12,350 nt of DNA from Clostridia bacterium (GTDB taxonomy: Bacteria; Bacillota_A; Clostridia; Oscillospirales; Acutalibacteraceae): assembly GCA_017549665.1 (NCBI GenBank), contig JAFYUD010000193.1:1-12350 (forward strand). Reading direction: 5' to 3'. Of the stretch, positions 1 to 6,650 are shown piece after piece. The notes under the pieces are model-generated. The model made no database searches. It had not been told where the DNA came from and saw nothing but the letters and a program-made list of their open reading frames with translations. The first letter of the stretch is position 1. The number at the start of each line of letters is the position of its first letter. Made by a program: the position numbers and the translations under genes.

Positions 1-6
1 AAAAAT

Positions 7-32
7 AAACAGCCGCACGAGAGCGGCTGTTT
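7..32. terminator. Terminator-like hairpin at left edge
   Basis: A perfect 10-bp stem (7-16 with 23-32, core CAGCCGC/GCGGCTG) closes a 6-nt loop. It is followed by only three T on the plus strand. On the minus strand it is followed by a T-rich run (reverse complement of 1-7), so its shape would suit either direction. The simplest reading is the terminator of a plus-strand gene ending left of the window, because no minus-strand gene lies between here and serC. Confidence 0.6.
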
Positions 33-49
33 GAAATAGTAATGCGATG

Positions 50-140
50 TCAAACCTCTGTGCCGACTTTTAGTCGGCGAGCCAGCAGGCGGCCCTTATA
101 GGGCCTGTGCAAACCACCAGTTCAACTGGTGGTTATGATT
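50..140. repeat. Cluster of three perfect hairpins, possible IS200/IS605-type palindromic remnant (MITE)
   Basis: Three palindromes stand side by side in an otherwise AT-rich gene-free region. The first is GCCGACT/AGTCGGC with a TTT loop (62-78). The second is GGCCCT/AGGGCC with a TAT loop (91-105), with possible outer pairing GCA 85-87 with TGC 108-110. The third is AACCACCAG/CTGGTGGTT with a TTCAA loop (112-120/126-134). None has a proper T-tract, so they are not ordinary terminators. Consecutive GC-rich hairpins with short loops resemble subterminal palindromes of IS200/IS605 elements and their non-coding derivatives. No transposase fragment is present here. The family assignment is from memory of such ends, not from a search. 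A structured RNA is the alternative. The rest of 135-230 is plain AT-rich sequence in which I see nothing. Confidence 0.5.
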
Positions 141-230
141 TTTCAGGCAAACTATTTTATTTTAAAAATTTTTAAATATATTTACCAAAATATTCATAGT
201 ATATTTGTATAGTTTGAAGTGCTTAAGTCG

Positions 231-259
231 TTGATTTTTGTGGTGCAATATGTTAAAAT
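231..259 (+). promoter_or_regulatory. Predicted sigma-A promoter of serC-serA
   Basis: TTGATT (231-236) and TAAAAT (254-259) are separated by 17 bp. The -10 box carries an upstream TGn extension (TG at 251-252). Transcription would start near 266 and give a leader of about 50 nt, ending in the ribosome binding site GGAGGT at 303-308. The leader holds only a weak dyad around 276-290 and no recognised riboswitch or T-box. Confidence 0.55.
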
Positions 260-315
260 TATAACAAATTAATTTGGGTTAATTTAATCCATTTATTATA
301 TCGGAGGTCATTATT

Positions 316-1398
316 ATGGCAAGAGTATTTAACTTCTCAGCAGGTCCCTCAATGCTTCCTGAAGAAGTACTTAAAAAAGCAGCAGAGGAGATGCTTGATT
401 ATCAGGGCAGCGGACAGTCCGTAATGGAAATGTCTCACCGTTCAAAAGTTTTTGATGCAATCATTAAAGATACAGAAAAGCTTTTCAGAGAACTTTACAA
501 AATCCCTGAAAATTACAAGGTTCTTTTCCTTCAGGGCGGTGCTTCAACTCAGTTTGCAGCAATTCCCCTTAACTTTATGAACGGCAGTGGTAAGGCTGAC
601 TATATCATCACAGGTCAGTGGGCAAAGAAGGCTTATCAGGAGGCTGCTAAGTACGGCGAAGCAAGAGCTGTTGCATCTTCTGCTGATAAGACATTCTCAT
701 ACATTCCCAAGACAACTGCAGCAGATTTCGACAAGGATGCAGACTATGTTTACATCTGCATGAACAATACAATTTACGGTACAATTTTCCACGAGCTTCC
801 CGATGTAGGTGACATTCCCCTTATCGCAGACGTTTCATCATGCTACCTTTCAGAGCCTCTTGACATCAGCAAGTTTGCTGTTGTTTACGGCGGTGCGCAG
901 AAGAACGTTGCTCCCGCAGGTGTTACAATCTGTATCATCCGTGAGGATATGCTCGGCAAGGCAAGAGACATCACTCCCACAATGCTCAACTATCAGATCA
1001 TGGCTGACAATGATTCTCTTTACAATACACCTCCTTGCTGGAACATCTACATCACAAAGCTTGTTCTTGAGTGGATCAAGGACCTCGGCGGTCTTGAAGC
1101 TATGAAGGAAAGAAACGAAAAGAAGGCTAAGATTCTTTACGATTTCCTTGATTCTTCAAAGATGTTCAAGGGTACTGTTGTTGCTGAAGACCGTTCACTT
1201 ATGAACGTTCCTTTCGTAACAGACAGCGAAGAGCTTAATGCAAAGTTCATCAAGGAAGCTACTGAAAACGGTTTTGTTAACCTTAAGGGTCACCGTAGCG
1301 TTGGCGGCATGAGAGCTTCTATCTACAATGCTATGCCCATCGAAGGTGTTGAAAAGCTTGTTGAATTCATGGCTAAGTTTGAAGAGGAGAATTCATAA
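316..1398 (+). CDS. serC: Phosphoserine aminotransferase
   Basis: This is a class V, PLP-dependent aminotransferase that converts 3-phosphohydroxypyruvate and glutamate to O-phosphoserine and 2-oxoglutarate, the second step of serine synthesis in the cytosol. The 360-residue length is the family norm. The N-terminal FNFSAGPSMLP (5-15) is diagnostic. GGASTQF (74-80) forms the phosphate-binding loop, D172 in ADVSS should contact the PLP pyridine nitrogen, and K196 in GGAQKN is the Schiff-base lysine. The C-terminal GHRSVGGMRASIYNA segment binds substrate phosphate. The ATG has GGAGGT 7 nt upstream. serA begins 2 nt after its stop, and its ribosome binding site lies inside the 3' end of serC, so the two are co-transcribed and probably translationally coupled. 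Codons look biased (frequent AAG, CTT, ATC), as in well-expressed genes. A second role on 4-phosphohydroxythreonine (PdxB pathway) is known in some bacteria but not shown here. Confidence 0.97.
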   Translation: MARVFNFSAGPSMLPEEVLKKAAEEMLDYQGSGQSVMEMSHRSKVFDAIIKDTEKLFRELYKIPENYKVLFLQGGASTQFAAIPLNFMNGSGKADYIITGQWAKKAYQEAAKYGEARAVASSADKTFSYIPKTTAADFDKDADYVYICMNNTIYGTIFHELPDVGDIPLIADVSSCYLSEPLDISKFAVVYGGAQKNVAPAGVTICIIREDMLGKARDITPTMLNYQIMADNDSLYNTPPCWNIYITKLVLEWIKDLGGLEAMKERNEKKAKILYDFLDSSKMFKGTVVAEDRSLMNVPFVTDSEELNAKFIKEATENGFVNLKGHRSVGGMRASIYNAMPIEGVEKLVEFMAKFEEENS

Positions 1399-1400
1399 TC

Positions 1401-2558
1401 ATGTTCAATATTCTTACACTCAATAAAATTTCAGCATCAGGTCTTTCTAATTTTGATGCTGCAAAATATGCTTGTGCTGACGATTTCGCTTCTCCCGATG
1501 CTGTAATCGTACGTTCAGCTTCAATGCACGATATGGAAATCCCCGCATCTGTTCTTGCAATCGCAAGAGCAGGCGCAGGCTACAACAATATTCCTGTTGA
1601 CGCTTGTACAGAGAAGGGTATCTGTGTATTCAACACTCCCGGTGCAAACGCAAACGCAGTTAAGGAGCTTGTTATCTGCGGTCTTCTTCTCGCTTCAAGA
1701 AGAGTTGTACCTTCAATCGACTGGTGCAGAACTCTCAAGGGTGAGGATGAAATCAGCAAGAAGATTGAAAAGGGTAAGTCAAACTTTGCAGGTCCCGAAA
1801 TTATGGGTAAGACTCTCGGTGTTATCGGTCTCGGTGCTATCGGTATCAAGGTTTGTAATGCTGCTGTAGCTCTCGGAATGAAGGTTATCGGCTTTGATCC
1901 CTATCTTTCAGACAAGGCTGCTGCAATGCTTGACAAGTCAATCGTAATCACATCAAAGGTTGAGGAAATCTTCACAGACAGTGATTACATCACAGTGCAT
2001 GCACCTCTTACAGACTCAACAAAGAACATCGTTAATAAAGACACTCTTGCAATGGCTAAGGACGGTATCAGAGTTCTTAACTTTGCTCGTGGCGGTCTTG
2101 TTGATGACAATGCTATCGTTGAAGCAATCGAAAGCGGAAAGTGTGCAGCTTACGCAACAGATTTCCCCACAGATGCTCAGCTTGGTCTTGACGGTGTTAT
2201 CGCTCTTCCTCACCTTGGTGCTTCAACTCCCGAGTCAGAAGAAAACTGTGCAGTTATGGCAGTAAATCAGATTGCCGAATACCTTGAAAAGGGTAATGTT
2301 GTAAATTCAGTAAATCTTCCCTGTGTTTCAAAGGAGCTTGCTGAGGGCAACAAGCGTCTTACAGTTATCACTAAGGGTGACGTAAGCGAGGCTGTATTTG
2401 CAGCACTTGCAAAGGCAGGTATCGCAACTGACGATTCAACTGCAGCTATCAGAAAAGATGCAGGCTATGTTATTGTTGACGCAGCTGATATAACAGAAGA
2501 TGCACTTGCAGCTGTAAATGCTGTTGACGGTGTTATCTGCGCAAGAGTTATCGGTTAA
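1401..2558 (+). CDS. serA: D-3-phosphoglycerate dehydrogenase, short clostridial form
   Basis: This enzyme oxidises 3-phosphoglycerate to 3-phosphohydroxypyruvate with NAD+, the first committed step of serine synthesis, and its product is the substrate of the preceding gene. It is a 385-residue D-2-hydroxyacid dehydrogenase. The Rossmann motif GLGAIG sits at 143-148. The catalytic arginine is R230 (NFARGG) and the catalytic histidine is H271 (ALPHLGAST). Where many relatives have the third catalytic residue Glu (FPTEP), this protein has FPTD (D258), a conservative change. After about residue 310 comes a short ACT-like regulatory domain, ending in DGVICARVIG, which may allow feedback control by serine. 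AGAGGAGA in the end of serC provides the ribosome binding site. The gene ends at a clear terminator. The DUF1015 gene that often follows serCA in Clostridia is absent here. Confidence 0.96.
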   Translation: MFNILTLNKISASGLSNFDAAKYACADDFASPDAVIVRSASMHDMEIPASVLAIARAGAGYNNIPVDACTEKGICVFNTPGANANAVKELVICGLLLASRRVVPSIDWCRTLKGEDEISKKIEKGKSNFAGPEIMGKTLGVIGLGAIGIKVCNAAVALGMKVIGFDPYLSDKAAAMLDKSIVITSKVEEIFTDSDYITVHAPLTDSTKNIVNKDTLAMAKDGIRVLNFARGGLVDDNAIVEAIESGKCAAYATDFPTDAQLGLDGVIALPHLGASTPESEENCAVMAVNQIAEYLEKGNVVNSVNLPCVSKELAEGNKRLTVITKGDVSEAVFAALAKAGIATDDSTAAIRKDAGYVIVDAADITEDALAAVNAVDGVICARVIG

Positions 2559-2577
2559 TTTAAACTTAAAAATACAG

Positions 2578-2602
2578 AAAGACCGAGTAAAATCGGTCTT
2601 TT
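2578..2602 (+). terminator. Rho-independent terminator of serC-serA
   Basis: A perfect 9-bp stem AAAGACCGA/TCGGTCTTT closes the loop GTAAAA, and a T-rich tail continues to about 2615. It lies 20 nt after the serA stop. No convincing promoter follows it before the next gene. Confidence 0.85.
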
Positions 2603-2617
2603 GTGTTTTATTTTTCC

Positions 2618-2625
2618 GGAAGGTG
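2618..2625 (+). promoter_or_regulatory. Ribosome binding site fixing the alcohol dehydrogenase start
   Basis: GGAAGGTG lies 5 nt before ATG 2631. The reading frame could be extended to a TTG at 2601, but that codon is in the T-tail of the serA terminator and has no ribosome binding site, so ATG 2631 is preferred. Confidence 0.75.
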
Positions 2626-2630
2626 ATTTA

Positions 2631-3731
2631 ATGAATCTTAATTCATATATGCCCGTAAATATTATCAGCGGTAAGGGCTGCGTAAGGGAAAACAGCAGTG
2701 TTTTCTCAGCATACGGTAAGAGGTGTCTTATTGTCACGGGAGGTAATTCTGCAAAAAAATGCGGTGCTCTTGCTGATGTTGAAGCAGCTTTAAAAGAAAA
2801 CGGCATAGAGTATTCTGTTTTCGACGGTATTACTCAGAATCCTTATACTGCAGATTGTCATAAAGCAGGTAGTTTAGCCCGTGAAATGAAGGCTGATTTT
2901 ATAGTCGGAATCGGCGGCGGCTCACCGCTTGATGCAGCAAAGGCTGTTGCTGTTTTTGCAACCAATCCTGAGCTCAGTCATTCTGATATTTATGACATGA
3001 AGCATAAAAATAAACCTCTTAGGTTTATTCTTGTCGGCACAACCTCCGGCACAGGCAGTGAAGTCACAGGTGTATCTGTACTGACAAACAGCGATAACGG
3101 AATGAAGAAGAGTATCGGCGGATTGTATTCTGAAATTTCATTCTGTGATTATTCTTATACCTTATCAGTGCCTTATAATGTTACGGTTTCTACTGCAATT
3201 GACGCATTTGCACATGTCGTTGAAGGCTATTTTTCAAGCATGTCATCATTATTGAGTGATATTTACGCAGAAAAGGCATTCAGTATGCTTAAAAACGGAT
3301 TTAAACATTTTTTTGATAACGGTACACTTCCTGATGAAAATATGCGTCAGGAGCTTTATACGGCATCTGTAGTCGCAGGACTTGCGCTTAATATTACGGG
3401 AGCCTGCTTCCCGCATACAATGGGATACGTGCTTACTGAGGATTTCGGTATTCCTCACGGAAGAGCCTGCGGTGCATTCCTTGTTGATTATATTCACATG
3501 GCTGCGGAGCATAAACCCGAAAAAGCTGAAAAAATGTTTGAAATCATGGAAACGAGTGAAAATGAGCTTTGCGATATGATAGAAAAGCTTTCTGATATTG
3601 ACATCAGCATGACTTCTGAACAGATTGACGGATATGTCAGCCGTTGGGTTGACCCTGTAAAAAATTTCAGCCGCACCCCAGGTAATTTTACCTCAGATAC
3701 GGCAAGAAAGCTTCTTGAAAAATATATTTAA
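2631..3731 (+). CDS. Iron-containing alcohol dehydrogenase
   Basis: This is a group III metal-dependent alcohol dehydrogenase of 366 residues that interconverts an alcohol and an aldehyde or ketone with NAD(P)H. The nucleotide-binding GGGSPLD is at 95-101 and TSGTGSE is at 138-144. The four expected Fe2+ ligands are present: D191 and H195 in DAFAH, H262 in CFPH, and H276 in IPHG. Substrate cannot be told from sequence. Relatives include butanol, 1,3-propanediol and lactaldehyde dehydrogenases. No signal peptide or acyl-CoA reductase domain is seen, so it is not a bifunctional AdhE. It sits 72 bp behind serA and just after the serA terminator without an obvious promoter, so it may depend on read-through. 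Its stop codon overlaps the stop of the convergent phosphoesterase gene. Lysine codons are mostly AAA, unlike serC and serA, suggesting lower expression. Confidence 0.9.
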   Translation: MNLNSYMPVNIISGKGCVRENSSVFSAYGKRCLIVTGGNSAKKCGALADVEAALKENGIEYSVFDGITQNPYTADCHKAGSLAREMKADFIVGIGGGSPLDAAKAVAVFATNPELSHSDIYDMKHKNKPLRFILVGTTSGTGSEVTGVSVLTNSDNGMKKSIGGLYSEISFCDYSYTLSVPYNVTVSTAIDAFAHVVEGYFSSMSSLLSDIYAEKAFSMLKNGFKHFFDNGTLPDENMRQELYTASVVAGLALNITGACFPHTMGYVLTEDFGIPHGRACGAFLVDYIHMAAEHKPEKAEKMFEIMETSENELCDMIEKLSDIDISMTSEQIDGYVSRWVDPVKNFSRTPGNFTSDTARKLLEKYI

Positions 3732-4417
3732 ACCTTCATTCCTGTTTTTGCATTGAGAATGTTTCTGAAAACAGCAACCTGATTGTTTGAAATGAATTTG
3801 TCAGTATGCATACTTCCGAAGTACCACTTCTTGTATTTGCACTGTACTGCAAGCTCATCGAAAAATGCATTCAGAGCTGAAACGGAAAATTGTTCATTCT
3901 TCTGCATAAGCAGGAATTCTCTTGTTTTTGAAGGCGGCTCGTGTGTTACTATCAGGTCAACGTCGTAATTTGCGTTTTCAAGACGGTTGACGGCTGCGAG
4001 CAATTCCTCTTTGGTGGGAATTTCGGGATGCTGTGAATCTTCATCAGCAAAACGAAGCTCAGCCTCAGGCGATTCACCGCCGCCCATTGTAAATATTTTC
4101 ATTCCCTCAATTGTATAAATCTGACCTCTTGTAAGGTGGTACAGATTGCCGCAGATATTTCTTGCTTTACCTCCGCACCAGTCAGAAGAAGGGAATTTAT
4201 TGAGAATATCAAAATTTTCATGTGTTCCGTCTATGAAACAGATGTTGTACTTTCTTTTGCCGAGATTTCTGAGAATCTTGTCCTCATTTTTTGAATCATC
4301 CCATATAAAACCGAAATCACCGCAGACGATAAGTGTGTCGTGCAGCTTCATGAATTTAAGAGCATCAGGGGAGAGCCTTGAGGGATCACCGTGAATATCA
4401 CCTGTAATATATACCAT
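3728..4417 (-). CDS. Calcineurin-like metallophosphoesterase
   Basis: This is a 229-residue cytosolic protein of the calcineurin-like phosphoesterase superfamily, which uses a two-metal centre to hydrolyse phosphomono- or diesters. The signature runs in order: GDIHG (6-10, D7 and H9), GDFG (33-36, D34), GTHE (64-67, usual form GNHE), THEPPS (158-163, H159) and FGSMH (200-204, usual form GHxH). Thus one bridging Asn is Thr and the first His of the last motif is Ser, while the metal-binding D7, H9, D34, H159 and H204 remain. It may belong to a subfamily common in Clostridia and their phages where these changes occur. The substrate is unknown. The start ATG has GGAGAC upstream (4426-4431). A TATAAT-like box on the minus strand at 4442-4447 could be its -10 element, but no good -35 is seen. 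Confidence 0.88.
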   Translation of the reverse strand: MVYITGDIHGDPSRLSPDALKFMKLHDTLIVCGDFGFIWDDSKNEDKILRNLGKRKYNICFIDGTHENFDILNKFPSSDWCGGKARNICGNLYHLTRGQIYTIEGMKIFTMGGGESPEAELRFADEDSQHPEIPTKEELLAAVNRLENANYDVDLIVTHEPPSKTREFLLMQKNEQFSVSALNAFFDELAVQCKYKKWYFGSMHTDKFISNNQVAVFRNILNAKTGMKV

Positions 4418-4449
4418 ATTATTTCGTCTCCATATTTGAAAATTATATC

Positions 4450-4478
4450 TTTACATTTAATGAAAATAATTGTATACT
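4450..4478 (+). promoter_or_regulatory. Predicted promoter of the D,D-carboxypeptidase gene
   Basis: TTTACA (4450-4455) and TATACT (4473-4478) are 17 bp apart, giving a predicted transcript start near 4485. This rules out the in-frame ATG at 4470, which overlaps the -10 box. Confidence 0.6.
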
Positions 4479-4495
4479 TATTATAGCACTATTAT

Positions 4496-4503
4496 GGTGG
4501 GTG
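4496..4503 (+). promoter_or_regulatory. Ribosome binding site deciding the carboxypeptidase start
   Basis: GGTGGGTG precedes ATG 4509 by 5 nt (8 nt from its GGTGG core). The in-frame ATG at 4494 overlaps this element and cannot use it. A start at 4509 also places the lysine pair and hydrophobic core of the signal peptide right at the N-terminus. Confidence 0.6.
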
Positions 4504-4508
4504 TGTCT

Positions 4509-5888
4509 ATGAAAAAATCAATAATTTTTATATTTATTTTAATATTTACTTTTTTATCCGTATTTTCAGTGGGTTCTTCAGCTGCATATTACAATAATCA
4601 CCTTGAAGATATGCGTTCAACAGCCTATCTTCTTGTAAATACAGATACAGATACAGTCGTTTTTGCACAGAATGAGCATCAGCAGCTTAAGTGTGCATCG
4701 CTTGTAAAAATCGCAACAGCGGCAGTAGTTGTTGATAACTGTGAGGATCTCGACGAAGTTATTACTGTAACAGAATCTGCGTTAAAGCCGCTCAGTGGCG
4801 TTTACAGTGCTTCAAGTGACCTGCAGGTTGGTGAGCAGATATCTGTGCGTAATCTTCTTTATTGTATGATGCTTGAAAATTCAAATGACGTTGCAAATGT
4901 ACTTGCAGAGCATATAGGCGGTTCAATCGAGAATTTTGTTGTCATGATGAATGACTTTGCAAAGAAAATCGGATGCACGGACACTAATTTCACAAATGCT
5001 CACGGTCTTGACGAAGAAGGGGAGTTTACCTCCGCTTATGACATGTATCTTATAACAAAGTATGCGATGACAAATTCAGTTCTTGCTCCCATGGCTCAGC
5101 TTGTAAGCTATACTGTCCCCGCAACAAATATGTCAGAGGAAAGAAAGCTCTATACACGTTGTGATATTGTTGAACAGGGTTCAAGATACTTTTATACCTA
5201 TGCAAAGGGCTTTAAAACAGGTATGACAGATGAATCCCAGAGATGCGCCAGTGTTGTTGCCAATAAGGATGCGTATTCATATATTGCAATCGTGCTCGGT
5301 TGTCCCAGTGAATGTATCGACGGCTGCGGATATGCTGACAATACGGCACTTTATGAGGCAAGACGAATGCTCAGATGGGCGTTCAATAACCTTAAAATGA
5401 CAACGATTGCAGAAACAACAGATATGATTACAAGTGTTGATGTTTCTTTGTCCACACAGAGTGACCATGTAAGGCTTATGCCGGAGATTCAGCTGCAGGC
5501 ATTGCTTCTCAGCTCAGTTGACGAATCAAGCCTCGAGTTTATTTATGAAACACAGGAAAATGTTGCCGCTCCCGTAAAAAAAGGCGATGTGCTGGGAAAT
5601 GTAAAGATAAAGTATGCAGATAACGTAATAGCCAGTGTGAATCTTGTTGCCGGTGACGATGTCGACAGAAGCGCAATTCTGTATATCGGACATCTTATCA
5701 AAACTGTGCTGACCTCTCCTGTATTTCTGATAATTGCAGGTATACTTGTAATCGGTGTTACAATTTATACTCTCAATCTTTATAAAAAATATAAGCAGAA
5801 GCAGAAAGAAACAAGAAAACGACTCAGAGAAATAAAAGAAAAGAATCACGCAGAAGATTCAAATATTTACGAGCTTTTCAAAAAGTAA
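4509..5888 (+). CDS. Membrane-anchored D-alanyl-D-alanine carboxypeptidase-like protein (peptidase S11)
   Basis: This is a penicillin-binding protein of the DacA/DacF type, expected to trim the terminal D-Ala of peptidoglycan pentapeptides outside the membrane. It has 459 residues. A signal peptide (MKKSIIF, hydrophobic to about 25) leads into the catalytic domain. The nucleophile motif SxxK is S64-L-V-K67, and KTG is at 236-238 within GFKTGMT. The second motif, usually SxN before DA, reads N124-S-N126 followed by D, so the usual serine is asparagine. A PBP5-like beta domain covers roughly 300-395. One membrane helix (about 400-422) and a basic, coiled tail of about 37 residues end the protein, so it is anchored by a true transmembrane helix rather than the amphipathic helix of E. 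coli PBP5. It has its own promoter and terminator. The altered motif could mean reduced activity or a structural role. Confidence 0.9.
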   Translation: MKKSIIFIFILIFTFLSVFSVGSSAAYYNNHLEDMRSTAYLLVNTDTDTVVFAQNEHQQLKCASLVKIATAAVVVDNCEDLDEVITVTESALKPLSGVYSASSDLQVGEQISVRNLLYCMMLENSNDVANVLAEHIGGSIENFVVMMNDFAKKIGCTDTNFTNAHGLDEEGEFTSAYDMYLITKYAMTNSVLAPMAQLVSYTVPATNMSEERKLYTRCDIVEQGSRYFYTYAKGFKTGMTDESQRCASVVANKDAYSYIAIVLGCPSECIDGCGYADNTALYEARRMLRWAFNNLKMTTIAETTDMITSVDVSLSTQSDHVRLMPEIQLQALLLSSVDESSLEFIYETQENVAAPVKKGDVLGNVKIKYADNVIASVNLVAGDDVDRSAILYIGHLIKTVLTSPVFLIIAGILVIGVTIYTLNLYKKYKQKQKETRKRLREIKEKNHAEDSNIYELFKK

Positions 5889-5896
5889 AAAAATGA

Positions 5897-5926
5897 TTCC
5901 CTATGGATTTCCATAGGGAATTTTTT
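5897..5926. terminator. Bidirectional terminator between convergent genes
   Basis: A perfect 10-bp stem TTCCCTATGG/CCATAGGGAA with loop ATTT is followed by six T on the plus strand. It is preceded by a long A-run that gives a T-tract on the minus strand. It serves the carboxypeptidase gene from the left and the DUF1275 gene from the right, whose stop codon overlaps the T-tract. Coordinates may be off by one base. Confidence 0.88.
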
Positions 5927-6650
5927 AATGACCGTCAGGTACGACATCAAGCATACCTTTTTCTTTTGTAAGATCAGCATGAAGCAGATCAATAAATGCA
6001 ATAACAAGAAGGATTTCGGCAAACAATATTGACTTGGAACCGAAGAATCCTGAAAGTACAGAAGCAGAAACAGCACCGAGTATAAATATCAGAATCAGTC
6101 CTATATGAAATCCGCTTCTTTTTATGTGACTTTTATCGTCTCTGTGTCTGAGCCATTTTACAAAGTAAACGCCTGCACTTCTGACGTGAGCCGTACAGAA
6201 TGTTGTAGCAGTTGGGATTTTTTCTGCGTTTCTGAAGGTGTTATATTGCATTGAACACATGAAATTGACCATGATGTGACAAATCTGCACCGGTGCCGTG
6301 TCAGGTATAAAGGCAAGAATCAGCACAATAATCATTTCAAATGCAATGAAAGCAGTATCCCACCTGATTTTTATGTGCTTGTTTACTTTTTTCGGCAGAA
6401 ATTCGGAAATTATCGTGCCGCTGAAGTAAGAAGCCATCGGAATCAGATAATAAAGTGCTGTTTTCCAGTCTGCACCACCCACTGCAATTCCGAGCATTAC
6501 GAAGTTTGCAGTCTGTGCGTTGCAGAATACACCGCCCTTGCATATATAGGTATAAGCACCGTAAAATCCGCCCAGACATATCATCAGTGCAAAAATCCAC
6601 CAACGCTCACATTCAAGTAAAAATGATACTTTTTCTTTTTTTCTGCTCAT
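5925..6650 (-). CDS. DUF1275 (YoaK-type) integral membrane protein
   Basis: This is a 241-residue polytopic membrane protein with about six hydrophobic segments (near 18-36, 48-58, 63-83, 98-116, 182-202 and 205-223). It matches the DUF1275/YoaK family by a conserved first-helix region ending in NAQTANF (44-50) and by MQYNTFR (134-140) near the middle, where relatives have MQNA-like motifs. Family function is unknown; a transport role is often guessed from topology only. Its ATG overlaps the TGA of the upstream phosphoribosyltransferase (ATGA at 6647-6650), so translation is probably coupled and the two share the promoter at 7234-7261. The pairing invites the guess that it handles a nucleobase or related compound, but nothing in the sequence proves this. 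Confidence 0.85.
   Translation of the reverse strand: MSRKKEKVSFLLECERWWIFALMICLGGFYGAYTYICKGGVFCNAQTANFVMLGIAVGGADWKTALYYLIPMASYFSGTIISEFLPKKVNKHIKIRWDTAFIAFEMIIVLILAFIPDTAPVQICHIMVNFMCSMQYNTFRNAEKIPTATTFCTAHVRSAGVYFVKWLRHRDDKSHIKRSGFHIGLILIFILGAVSASVLSGFFGSKSILFAEILLVIAFIDLLHADLTKEKGMLDVVPDGH

Noticed and set aside
50..140. CRISPR array or tRNA in the hairpin cluster
   Set aside because: The three palindromes differ in sequence and spacing, so there is no repeat-spacer pattern, and no cloverleaf with TTCRA and anticodon arms can be drawn.
266..315. Riboswitch or T-box in the serC leader
   Set aside because: The leader is about 50 nt, AT-rich, with only a weak dyad and no T-box or glycine/serine-linked motif that I recognise.
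1555..1869. Open frames inside serC, serA and other genes on both strands
   Set aside because: They lack ribosome binding sites, have low-complexity or Leu/Ser-rich translations typical of frame-shifted readings, and lie wholly within well-supported genes.
2601..2630. Upstream TTG start giving the alcohol dehydrogenase 10 more residues
   Set aside because: The codon lies in the T-tail of the serA terminator with no ribosome binding site, while GGAAGGTG precedes ATG 2631.
4470..4508. Earlier in-frame ATGs (4470 and 4494) for the carboxypeptidase
   Set aside because: 4470 overlaps the predicted -10 box and precedes the predicted transcript start; 4494 overlaps the ribosome binding site. The signal peptide begins cleanly at 4509.
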